A stretch of 8,625 nt of DNA from Bdellovibrionales bacterium (GTDB taxonomy: Bacteria > Bdellovibrionota > Bdellovibrionia > Bdellovibrionales > UBA1609). Of the stretch, positions 1 through 6,590 are shown piece after piece; the stretch's first letter is position 1, and each line of letters opens with the position of its first letter. The stretch covers positions 1 to 8,625 of the forward strand of contig JANQSX010000195.1 of the NCBI GenBank assembly GCA_028279085.1. Reading direction: 5' to 3'. The translations under genes were made by a program, and so were the position numbers. The notes beneath the pieces were generated by a model, which saw nothing but the letters and a program-made list of their open reading frames with translations, had not been told where the DNA came from and did not search any database.

Positions 1-1
1 A

Positions 2-343
2 AGACCTCGTACGGATGTACATGACTTGGAAATTAAAATGAGAAAAGCCCGGGAATTTCTTTTAGATGGTTGTAAAGTAAAAGTGCATTTGCGTTATTCA
101 GGGCGGGAGATGGCACATAAGGAATTAGGATTGAAGATGTTGGATAGAGTAAAAGAAGCTTTGCTTCCTTACTCTATATTGGAAACAGATACCCCTCAAA
201 TAGAAAAAAGATCCGCTATTTTATTTTTTGCTCCTGATCCGGTAAAACTTAAAGAGATACAAAAGCGGAAAAAAGCTTCCGCACAAAAAAATGAAAAAGC
301 AGTGGATTCAGAAGAAGAACAAAAACCTTCTTTAGAAGCATAA
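2..343 (+). CDS. infC: Translation initiation factor IF-3, C-terminal part (5' end outside window)
   Basis: IF-3 binds the 30S subunit, keeps it apart from 50S and checks the initiator tRNA. Frame 2 is open from the window edge and ends at TAA 341-343, giving 113 residues. The opening residues RPRTDVHDLEIK match the start of the IF-3 C-terminal domain, and YSGREMAHKELG is the domain's most conserved stretch. The N-terminal domain and linker lie upstream of the window, so the first codons here are not a start. After the usual domain end (near FFAPDP) there is a charged tail of about 35 residues, first Lys-rich and then Glu-rich, longer than in typical IF-3. The normal followers rpmI and rplT are absent; purE converges from the other strand 16 bp away. 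Identity is secure. Confidence 0.93.
   Translation, partial: RPRTDVHDLEIKMRKAREFLLDGCKVKVHLRYSGREMAHKELGLKMLDRVKEALLPYSILETDTPQIEKRSAILFFAPDPVKLKEIQKRKKASAQKNEKAVDSEEEQKPSLEA
323..338 (-). terminator. Possible weak intrinsic terminator for the purE transcript
   Basis: Read on the minus strand, CTTC-TAAA-GAAG (338 down to 327) is followed by GTTTTTG. The stem is only 4 bp and the site lies inside the 3' end of infC, so the purE message would overlap infC antisense. I see no better terminator in the 16-bp gap between the convergent genes. Confidence 0.25.
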
Positions 344-359
344 AATCGAAATACTTTTA

Positions 360-869
360 TTATTTGTAATTAGGTAATGGGATTTTCTTAGCTTTACTTT
401 TTTTTGTTTGTTGTTTCATATAAAATTCAACTTTTTTTGTAAGGGCGGGTTTAGAAACAGCTAATATTCTTACAGCCAATAGAGCGGCATTGTGAGAGTT
501 ATCTACGGCTACTGTGGCTACCGGTACTCCCCTTGGCATTTGAGCAACAGACAATAAAGAATCCAGTCCTTTTAATTTTTTTGTCATTATAGGAACACCG
601 ATAACAGGTAAGGAAGTGAGGGAGGCTACCATACCTGGCAAATGAGCGGCTCCGCCTGCACCGGCTATGATCACTTTTATTCCCCTTTTATAGCAACCCA
701 TGGCATATTTTTGCATCATTTGAGGAGTGCGATGTGCTGAAACCACTTTTACTTCATGGGGAATATTAAACTCTTTTAGTACATTGACTGCCGCTTCCAT
801 AGCCGGCCAGTCAGAGTCACTTCCCATAATAACAGATACTTTTTTTTTGCTTGATTCCGATTTTTTCAT
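360..869 (-). CDS. purE: N5-carboxyaminoimidazole ribonucleotide mutase (PurE, class I)
   Basis: PurE converts N5-CAIR to CAIR in de novo purine synthesis, acting on the product of PurK in the cytoplasm. The 169-residue length is normal for the class I bacterial enzyme. Visible motifs are GSDSD at 16-20 (ribonucleotide phosphate site), SAHRTP at 44-49 with the catalytic His at 46, AGAGGAAHLPG around 70-80, and QMPRGVPVATVA followed by NAALLA near the C-terminus. The start ATG (867-869) is preceded by AGAGGA about 9 nt upstream, lying within the last codons of purK. Only 1 bp separates the purK stop from this start, so translational coupling is likely. The N-terminus carries about 10 extra Lys/Ser residues before the first strand. 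A basic C-terminal tail (KKSKAKK) is also slightly longer than usual. Confidence 0.97.
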   Translation of the reverse strand: MKKSESSKKKVSVIMGSDSDWPAMEAAVNVLKEFNIPHEVKVVSAHRTPQMMQKYAMGCYKRGIKVIIAGAGGAAHLPGMVASLTSLPVIGVPIMTKKLKGLDSLLSVAQMPRGVPVATVAVDNSHNAALLAVRILAVSKPALTKKVEFYMKQQTKKSKAKKIPLPNYK

Positions 870-870
870 A

Positions 871-2010
871 TTATTTTTTCCTCTGTGAGTGAAAATCTAA
901 TAACACATTAAGAGCTTTACTTGGGCTGCTGTTTAAACTGTTTAAGTGTCCCATTTTTCTGCCTGGACGATTTTCTATTTTACCATACCAATGTAATATT
1001 GTACCGGTTGGAGGAAGCCAGTGTCCTGGATTAGGCTCTCCCAGTAGATTCAACATGGCAAAACCTTTTGCACATTTCATGGGTTCTTGCAGGTCCATGT
1101 TGAGTACCGCTTTAATATGGAGGGAAAACTGATCTTCACTCAAAGCGTCCAGGGAATAGTGTCCTGAATTATGTACTCGTGGAGCTAGTTCGTTCACTAA
1201 AAGAGAGCCTTTTTTTGTTTCAAACAGTTCAAAGGCTATCACTCCTTCATAATCAATTTGATTCAACATGGTTTTTAACTTTTTTACTAACAGGTCTTTT
1301 TTTGGATGTCGATAAGGTCCTTTTACCCAAAGACAGCAGGCTTTTTCTTGATAAGTCTCTACTAAGGGTAATTCAATAATTTGTTTTTTTCTATTTCTCA
1401 CTAGAATAATAGCTAGTTCTTTTTTAAAAGGTATATATTCCTCTGCGATAAGAGGTTTGTTTTTACTGATAAACTGTTTTGCTTTTTCATTTGTTGCTAT
1501 TGTTTTGTTTTTTGCATCGCTTTTAAATATAAAAATTCCATAACCATCATAGCCTTGATGTCTTTTTTTTAAAACAACTCCTTTGGGAAATAAGTGAGAA
1601 AGTTCATTGATTTGTTTTTTGGAACGTAATTCAATAAAGTTAGCTGTTGGTATCTTATGTTTTTGCAGCAACTGTTTTTGGTTTAACCGATCTTGTAGGA
1701 GGTGCATGATTTTAGGCATAGGATGAATAGGCGTGTTGCTGGCAATAGAGGCTTCATATAAAAGGCCGGGATCTAAAAATTCATTTTCAAAAATAGCTAA
1801 ATCCACTTTATCCAGAAACTTTTTTAGGTGTCTTTGTGAATTTAAATTTCCTTGTGTGAAATGAGGTGTGACTTGAGTGGCCGGATCTTGAGGATGGGCG
1901 CTGAGAATATAAGGCTTGATTCCCAACTCGTGGCTTTTCAAGGCCATCATGCGGGCTAATTGCCCTCCTCCCAAGATGCCCAGTTTGACTGTTGAAAGTT
2001 TGTTTTTCAT
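871..2010 (-). CDS. purK: N5-carboxyaminoimidazole ribonucleotide synthase (PurK, ATP-grasp)
   Basis: PurK uses ATP and bicarbonate to carboxylate AIR to N5-CAIR, the substrate of the neighbouring PurE. The protein is 379 residues, a normal length. GILGGGQLARMM at 11-22 is the N-terminal nucleotide-binding motif of the family. FENEF at 75-79, KRHQGYDGYG at 149-158 and AEEYIPF at 189-195 belong to the ATP-grasp core. The C-terminal lobe shows FELF at 260-263 and NELAPRVHNSGHYS at 273-286, the signature that separates PurK from PurT and other ATP-grasp enzymes. The ATG follows the TAA of the glutaredoxin gene with no spacer (TAA-ATG). There is only a weak SD-like CAGG upstream, so initiation probably depends on ribosomes finishing the glutaredoxin gene. 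Several Lys-rich surface stretches fit the AT-rich composition. Confidence 0.97.
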   Translation of the reverse strand: MKNKLSTVKLGILGGGQLARMMALKSHELGIKPYILSAHPQDPATQVTPHFTQGNLNSQRHLKKFLDKVDLAIFENEFLDPGLLYEASIASNTPIHPMPKIMHLLQDRLNQKQLLQKHKIPTANFIELRSKKQINELSHLFPKGVVLKKRHQGYDGYGIFIFKSDAKNKTIATNEKAKQFISKNKPLIAEEYIPFKKELAIILVRNRKKQIIELPLVETYQEKACCLWVKGPYRHPKKDLLVKKLKTMLNQIDYEGVIAFELFETKKGSLLVNELAPRVHNSGHYSLDALSEDQFSLHIKAVLNMDLQEPMKCAKGFAMLNLLGEPNPGHWLPPTGTILHWYGKIENRPGRKMGHLNSLNSSPSKALNVLLDFHSQRKK

Positions 2011-2265
2011 TTATACCTGAAGCAAAGGGTCCAGTTTTTTCTGTTTATCCAGATCAATTAAATCAGAACATCCTCCTATTAATTCATTATTGATAAAAAT
2101 TTGAGGCACTGTTCTCATACCGGTTCTTTCCATCAGTTCCTGAGTTTCCTCCGGTTTATTGTCCAATATGATCTCTTCGTATCGAACTCCTTTTTTGTCT
2201 AGAATATCTTTGGCCATTACACAAGCCGGACAGGAGGTTTTGGAATAGATTTTTATTTTGGTCAT
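2011..2265 (-). CDS. grxC: Glutaredoxin, dithiol type (GrxC-like)
   Basis: Small cytoplasmic thiol-disulfide oxidoreductase that uses glutathione to reduce protein disulfides and mixed disulfides. At 84 residues it is the standard size of bacterial Grx3. The active site is C12-P-A-C15, where the common GrxC form is CPYC. The cis-proline TVP at 52-54 and the glutathione-binding GGCSDL at 64-69 are intact, and the C-terminal LDPLL also matches GrxC. The start ATG (2263-2265) has a good SD, AGGAG, about 8 nt upstream. It is the first gene of a packed grxC-purK-purE unit with zero spacing to purK. The link with purine synthesis is positional only. The two active-site cysteines make it dithiol, so it is not the CGFS monothiol partner expected for the BolA encoded further right. 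Confidence 0.93.
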   Translation of the reverse strand: MTKIKIYSKTSCPACVMAKDILDKKGVRYEEIILDNKPEETQELMERTGMRTVPQIFINNELIGGCSDLIDLDKQKKLDPLLQV

Positions 2266-2285
2266 AATGTTTTCTCCTCTCTATA

Positions 2286-2316
2286 AAAATAAAAAAGGCT
2301 TTTAAAGCCGGATTTT
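2286..2316 (-). terminator. Probable intrinsic terminator after the permease gene
   Basis: On the minus strand GGCT-TTAAA-AGCC (2309 down to 2297) is followed directly by TTTTTTATTTTT, and A-rich sequence before the hairpin can extend the stem. The GC core is only 4 bp, so the strength is moderate. It lies 145 bp beyond the permease stop and about 30 bp before the glutaredoxin start. It would separate the EVE-permease unit from grxC-purK-purE. I find no convincing separate promoter for grxC in the short gap, so some read-through is likely. Confidence 0.6.
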
Positions 2317-2454
2317 GTAACTATTTAGATTTTAAAACTTTATATATTTCAGGTTAATGGGAAGCCCTCTAAAAGGCAATATTTTTTTATCTTTGAGAAT
2401 AAAAACAGGAAATAGCTTATATCAAAGGTATGAATGAGAATACCGCTAGGAATC

Positions 2455-4485
2455 TTAATGAATGGTAGTAATAGGGTATTCAATTTCATTGGAAATGTAT
2501 TTTCGTATTTCGTCGGAGTGCTCTGGGTCTCTACCCACACCAAAGTAAATCGCTTTTGGCTCAACTGTTTTTTTCAGTGTTCTAAGACCCTCCAGTAGAT
2601 TTCCAGGCAAAATTTTAACAGTTAAAATGATGTCCTTATTTTGATAGATGGGTGCGATTTGTTGGGACACCACTCGTTGTAGCACTTCATAAAAAATAGT
2701 ATTGGCAGTAGGTTCTTCATCTTCCGCATATAATAAAATCAACTCAAAAGGTCCTGGGTGTTTTTCAGAGACAGATTGTAGTGTTTTAGAGAGGAGGCGT
2801 CTCACTCTGTGCTCTCCAATACATAAAATGTGTTTTGGGAGGTTTTCCGGCAACTCATCTACATTATGAATAAATTGCCCTAAACCCAAACGAAGATCGG
2901 TATGTGTCTCTAGTCTTTCTTCCAGCACTCCCCAACGATAAAAAGCCATAAGTATTAAGGTGATTCCCGTTAGGAAAGTCAACATAAATAAAACATCAGC
3001 GCTAGCATTAATTACTAAAAATGAAACGGCAAAACTAAGAATGAGACATGTTAATAAAGGAGGGATAGGAATTTTTATTTCATTTTTTAATTTAATAATG
3101 GATTTATCAATCACAGATTTAGGTAGGAGCAATAAGATTCCTATTAGGAGAACCATTACAAGTGAACGATCAAAGTTCATATTGTTGACTAGTAACACTC
3201 GTAACAGTAGAAGAGCAAAAATGAGAATCACACGTGTCAGTAGAGGAGGAACGGGGATTTTTATTTCTTTTAATTTAATAACGGATTGAGATAGGTATTG
3301 TGTTGGAGTGGATTTTCGAAGTCCTTTGTTTCTCATTAGTATAACTCCCAAGGCAAAACTGACCATGACACCCAAAAAAGCCACTTCATATACTTTGGCG
3401 GCAATCTTCACTTCACCAGCTACTAGGGCGGACATAGACATAACGATGGCCATTAGACTAAAAGAAATAATAGGATACCCCTCTATTTTGGGAATAATAT
3501 GGGTCACTCTTTTAAGGCAGATTTGAGGTAAGTTTCCGTTTTTGGCCATGGTGGTGGCCAATCCGATGAAGCCAATAAAAGCGGTATTAGTGGCTGCGAA
3601 TAAGGTAAGAGTGGCATCTATCACAATTATAGTCAGCAGAAACTGTCCCCCTATTTTGTTTGCTAATCCGGATAGAAGGTAGTTAATGTTACCTTGTACT
3701 TCATCCGGTGTAAGGATAGTTAAGCACATAATGGATATAACCGGCGCTGTTACAGAAACAGCAATGATGACGACTTTGTAGAGTTTTCGGACAGTCAGTG
3801 AAGTAGGGTGCTCTAATGTTTCCACAATTTGAGCTGCAGACTCAAATCCTGTGATACCCAGAAAGGCGGCAGCAAAACCATAGGCCAAAGTGGCTCCTGT
3901 CAGAGCGCGAGGGTAGGAGGAAAAATCGCCAAATTTAGAAAAATTAATTTCTGAAAAATGAAATAAGATATAACCCAGACCCCAAATGGAAATGAGTATA
4001 AGTAATCCAAAATGGACGATAGAAATACCCGTGACAATTTTTGCAGGTTCTTTTATTCCTTTAATATTCAGTAGGCCAAATAAAACGACCGGTATAAATG
4101 AAATAAGCACCACTGTGGATTGATCAAGTCCTCCTTCAAAAAGAGAGGATAAGTAAAAGGCTCCTGATAAGGAGCTGACGGCAGCAGTGGCGAGATAAGA
4201 TACAAAAGTTAAAGCGCCAGCGAACACTGCTGGTTGTTTTCCCAGGCTTCTTAAGATCATGGAGTAAGCGCCCCCGTTATAAGGACTCATAGCTAAGCCT
4301 TCTTCATAAGTGCGTTTGAATATCCACATAGCCAGACAGGCTGTTAGTACAAACAGAGGGGCAAAGTAGCCAACAATAGGGAATAAAATACCGGTACCAT
4401 AAAATACAGAAGTGCCGATATCCGCACCTACCACTCCTGCGGCAATAAGCCAATTTAATTCAGATTTAGGTTTATCAGGTTCCAA
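2455..4485 (-). CDS. APC-superfamily (amino acid/polyamine-type) permease with duplicated TM pair and cytosolic C-terminal domain
   Basis: Inner-membrane secondary transporter, 676 residues; substrate not identifiable. The N-terminal part is typical APC: ADIGTSVFYGTGIL at 21-34 (unwound TM1), PYNGGAYS at 68-75 and GITGFESAAQ at 210-219 (TM6). I count about ten membrane segments up to residue 384. Then come two similar blocks, 401-456 and 462-514, each with a basic KLK..IKIP.PPLLT lead-in followed by two membrane segments, suggesting 14 in total. Residues about 521-676 form a soluble alpha/beta domain that may be universal-stress-protein-like (strand ILCI at 553-556, ELILLYA at 581-587, AIYFGVGRDP at 645-654); that assignment is tentative. 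The start is TTG (4483-4485) with AGAAGG 8 nt upstream, and the next Met is inside TM2. It lies 16 bp after the EVE gene, probably co-transcribed. Confidence 0.9.
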   Translation of the reverse strand: MEPDKPKSELNWLIAAGVVGADIGTSVFYGTGILFPIVGYFAPLFVLTACLAMWIFKRTYEEGLAMSPYNGGAYSMILRSLGKQPAVFAGALTFVSYLATAAVSSLSGAFYLSSLFEGGLDQSTVVLISFIPVVLFGLLNIKGIKEPAKIVTGISIVHFGLLILISIWGLGYILFHFSEINFSKFGDFSSYPRALTGATLAYGFAAAFLGITGFESAAQIVETLEHPTSLTVRKLYKVVIIAVSVTAPVISIMCLTILTPDEVQGNINYLLSGLANKIGGQFLLTIIVIDATLTLFAATNTAFIGFIGLATTMAKNGNLPQICLKRVTHIIPKIEGYPIISFSLMAIVMSMSALVAGEVKIAAKVYEVAFLGVMVSFALGVILMRNKGLRKSTPTQYLSQSVIKLKEIKIPVPPLLTRVILIFALLLLRVLLVNNMNFDRSLVMVLLIGILLLLPKSVIDKSIIKLKNEIKIPIPPLLTCLILSFAVSFLVINASADVLFMLTFLTGITLILMAFYRWGVLEERLETHTDLRLGLGQFIHNVDELPENLPKHILCIGEHRVRRLLSKTLQSVSEKHPGPFELILLYAEDEEPTANTIFYEVLQRVVSQQIAPIYQNKDIILTVKILPGNLLEGLRTLKKTVEPKAIYFGVGRDPEHSDEIRKYISNEIEYPITTIH
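2944..3285 (-). repeat. Diverged tandem duplication inside the permease gene
   Basis: Two copies, about 3118-3285 (residues 401-456) and 2944-3102 (residues 462-514), encode the same pattern: SVIKLKE.IKIPVPPLLT against SIIKLKNEIKIPIPPLLT, each followed by two hydrophobic segments. The similarity is visible in DNA too: ATTTTTATTTC and AATTTAATAA recur with an offset of 183-186 bp, in frame with a 3-bp indel. Similarity fades toward the ends of both copies, so the event is not recent. Confidence 0.8.
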
Positions 4486-4501
4486 TGTTTTAACCTTCTT
4501 T

Positions 4502-4978
4502 TTATTTAGACATCTTTAGTATATGCATATATTCCAACCGGGTAACAGGCATAACAGAAAGCCGCTGGCCTTTTTTTAATAAAAGCATTTTGGAAAGCTT
4601 TTTTTCTTTTCTTAATTCTTCAATGGATAGGGTTCTTTTAAAAATGGATTTAAAAGCTACTTCCACACAAAACCATCGAGGATTTTTCTTACTGGAACCA
4701 GGGTCATAATATTTAGATTTAGGATCAAAGGCCGTAGGATCCGGTTGTGCTTTTTTTGAAATACGGGCGAGGCCCACAACTCCAGGGGGTTTTGCATTAG
4801 AGTGATAAAACAAAACTTCATCACCTACCTGCATATCATTCATCATAAAATTACGGGCTTGATAATTCCTCACACCATCCCATAAGTCTTTTCCCGATTT
4901 TTTTAAATCATAAATGGAGTAAGTGCCTGGTTCGGACTTCATAAGCCAATATTTTTTTGTTGTAGCTTGCTTTTCCAT
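4502..4978 (-). CDS. EVE-domain protein (thymocyte nuclear protein 1 family)
   Basis: A 158-residue single-domain protein of the EVE family, a PUA-like fold. Family members are thought to recognise modified bases in DNA or RNA; the bacterial role is not settled. The family pattern runs the full length: YWLMKSEP at 10-17, WDGVRNYQARNFM at 33-45, VGDEVLFYHS at 51-60, and the C-terminal block KKGQRLSVMPVT at 135-146. The start ATG (4976-4978) has AAGGA 8 nt upstream. A few residues (MEKQATTKK) precede the domain. The permease gene starts 16 bp downstream, and its SD lies in the gap, so the two are probably one transcript from the promoter at 5022-5049. No restriction-modification or methylase gene is nearby to suggest a defence role. 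The family assignment is firm; the biological role is open. Confidence 0.92.
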   Translation of the reverse strand: MEKQATTKKYWLMKSEPGTYSIYDLKKSGKDLWDGVRNYQARNFMMNDMQVGDEVLFYHSNAKPPGVVGLARISKKAQPDPTAFDPKSKYYDPGSSKKNPRWFCVEVAFKSIFKRTLSIEELRKEKKLSKMLLLKKGQRLSVMPVTRLEYMHILKMSK

Positions 4979-5000
4979 TTCTAGAGTCCTTGTTCATAGA

Positions 5001-5042
5001 GGCTTGAAATTTTAAGCCGTAAATATAAGTAATTCACTTATA
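5001..5042. promoter_or_regulatory. Two adjacent dyads, candidate operator sites
   Basis: The first dyad is a perfect inverted repeat, TATAAGT (5024-5030) and ACTTATA (5036-5042), with 5 bp between. It covers the spacer and overlaps the -10 of the predicted EVE promoter. The second is an 18-bp near-palindrome, GGCTT...AAGCC (5001-5018), with 8 of 9 pairs matched, placed around the predicted transcription start. Neither has the T-tract of a terminator. Binding by a dimeric repressor is an inference. Confidence 0.4.
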
Positions 5043-5049
5043 AAGTCAA
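5022..5049 (-). promoter_or_regulatory. Predicted promoter for the EVE-permease unit
   Basis: Minus strand: TTGACT (5049-5044) as -35, a 16-bp spacer, and TATATT (5027-5022) as -10, each one mismatch from the sigma-70 consensus. The transcript would start near 5015, leaving a leader of about 36 nt with an AAGGA SD before the EVE start. The spacer contains a perfect dyad. Confidence 0.6.
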
Positions 5050-5106
5050 GGATTCTATTCAACTCATAAGCCCATTCGGAAGTCAGATTTTCTAATGATA
5101 AATTCC

Positions 5107-5137
5107 TTGCTTAGAATAGGAATCTGATAGATATTAT
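5107..5137 (+). promoter_or_regulatory. Possible fumC promoter implying a leaderless mRNA
   Basis: TATTAT (5132-5137) matches the -10 consensus at five of six bases and would place the transcription start at about 5143-5144, on the fumC ATG itself. TTGCTT (5107-5112) is a poor -35 at a long 19-bp spacing. An alternative -10, TAGAAT (5112-5117), would give a leader of about 20 nt, but no clear -35 precedes it. Either way no SD lies at the usual distance from the start codon. Confidence 0.3.
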
Positions 5138-5142
5138 GGATT

Positions 5143-6537
5143 ATGTCTTTTCGAGAGGAATCGGATAGTTTAGGTGTAGTGCGTATCCTGAAAGATCGTT
5201 TATGGGGAGCACAGACTCAGCGTTCTTTAGAAAATTTCCGTATTGGCGGATTATCAGAGCGAATGCCTATAGAAGTTATTTATGCTTTAGCTTTAGTAAA
5301 AAAAAATGCTGCTCGTGCCAATGAAAAATTGTCTCTTTTAAGTAAAGAAAAAACAAAAGCGATCATTCAGGCGGCAGACGAGATAATGCAGGGCCGGTGG
5401 GATAAACATTTTCCCTTAGTGGTATGGCAAACGGGAAGCGGCACTCAAAGTAATATGAATGTCAATGAAGTGCTAGCTAATCGTGCTATTCAGATTCTAG
5501 GGGGTCAGCCAGGTGATAAAAGTGTTCATCCTAATGACGATGTGAACAAAGGTCAGTCTTCAAATGATGTTTTCCCGACAGCCATGCATATAGTGGCTGT
5601 TAGTCAAGTGCACGCTCATCTTCTAAAATCCGTAAAAAACCTGGAAGAGAGTCTTAACTCTAAAGCTAAAGAATTTGCGGATGTAATAAAGGTGGGACGA
5701 ACTCATTTAATGGATGCGACTCCTCTCAGTTTGGGACAGGAGTTTTCCGGTTATGCTCATCAATTATCCGTTAATCAACAGAGAATCAAAGATAGTCTTT
5801 CGCGGCTTTACTCTTTAACTCTGGGGGGAACAGCCGTTGGTACAGGGTTAAATGCCCATCCTGATTTTGCCAAACTGGCCATCTCTTTTATAGCGGGAGA
5901 AAGCGGATACCCTTTTGTACCTGTAAAAAACCGTTTTTCCGCCAGTTCCGCTCATGATGACTTGGTGGAATTAAGTGGGGCATTAAAAACTCTGGCTTGT
6001 AGTTTGATGAAATTGGCCAATGATATTCGCCTCATGTCTAGTGGGCCGAGAGCCGGTTTAAATGAACTTTTTATTCCATCTAATGAGCCAGGTAGCTCTA
6101 TTATGCCGGGAAAAGTTAACCCCACGCAAAGTGAGGCTTTGACAATGGTTTGCACGGAAGTAGTGGGTTGTGATGTTGCTGTATCTATAGGAGGAGCTAA
6201 TGGACATTTTGAATTAAATGTTTTTAAACCAATGATTATTTTTAATGTTCTCCGGTCTATACGATTGCTGGCGGATGCCAGTGAAAGTTTCAGAATCAAA
6301 TGTGTGGAGGGTATAAAAGCCAACAAAGATCAATTAAAACAGAATTTGGAACGTTCTCTTATGCTGGTGACTGCTTTAAATCCTCATATCGGTTACGATA
6401 AAGCGGCTCAAATTGCTAAGGCCGCTTACCAAAATGGCACCACATTGAGAGAAGAAGCTTTACGACTAGGGTATATTACTGCTGAAGAATTTGATCGCAT
6501 CGTTCAACCGGAAGATATGTTGGGAGATAAAGAGTAA
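5143..6537 (+). CDS. fumC: Fumarate hydratase, class II
   Basis: Iron-independent tetrameric enzyme that interconverts fumarate and L-malate in the TCA cycle. It has 464 residues (E. coli FumC has 467), and key positions fall at the E. coli numbers: GSGTQSNMN at 98-106, HPNDDVN at 129-135 (B-site His129), GRTHL with His188, and the superfamily signature GSSIMPGKVN at 317-326 with catalytic Ser318. This agreement also supports the chosen ATG (5143-5145). WGAQTQRS near the N-terminus is typical of class II fumarase rather than aspartase. An in-frame stop at 5128-5130 rules out a longer ATG start. The upstream region lacks a recognisable SD at a normal distance. The next gene, of the TauE type, follows on the same strand. 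Confidence 0.97.
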   Translation: MSFREESDSLGVVRILKDRLWGAQTQRSLENFRIGGLSERMPIEVIYALALVKKNAARANEKLSLLSKEKTKAIIQAADEIMQGRWDKHFPLVVWQTGSGTQSNMNVNEVLANRAIQILGGQPGDKSVHPNDDVNKGQSSNDVFPTAMHIVAVSQVHAHLLKSVKNLEESLNSKAKEFADVIKVGRTHLMDATPLSLGQEFSGYAHQLSVNQQRIKDSLSRLYSLTLGGTAVGTGLNAHPDFAKLAISFIAGESGYPFVPVKNRFSASSAHDDLVELSGALKTLACSLMKLANDIRLMSSGPRAGLNELFIPSNEPGSSIMPGKVNPTQSEALTMVCTEVVGCDVAVSIGGANGHFELNVFKPMIIFNVLRSIRLLADASESFRIKCVEGIKANKDQLKQNLERSLMLVTALNPHIGYDKAAQIAKAAYQNGTTLREEALRLGYITAEEFDRIVQPEDMLGDKE

Positions 6538-6590
6538 ATTGTTCATTTAGTGAGTTAATTATCGTTGAGTTATCCCTTTTTTTTCTTGGT

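Noticed and set aside
1179..1379. Plus-strand frame inside purK.
   Set aside because: Antisense shadow of the conserved PurK ATP-grasp region.
2362..2375. Hairpin GCC...GGC just beyond the permease stop as a terminator.
   Set aside because: Short stem with wobble pairing and no T-tract after it on either strand; the hairpin at 2297-2309 is better.
2349..2564. Minus-strand 71-codon frame overlapping the permease 3' end.
   Set aside because: Out-of-frame shadow for half its length, no recognisable domain, no good SD; the permease frame is clearly the coding one.
2960..3289. Plus-strand frame with an apparent GIFISF repeat.
   Set aside because: The repeat is the antisense image of the duplicated permease segment, not a separate gene.
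5136..5168. Ten-codon upstream ORF overlapping the fumC start.
   Set aside because: No SD at a normal distance and no sign of selection; probably chance.
5952..6326. Minus-strand 124-codon frame inside fumC.
   Set aside because: Antisense shadow of a fully conserved fumarase.
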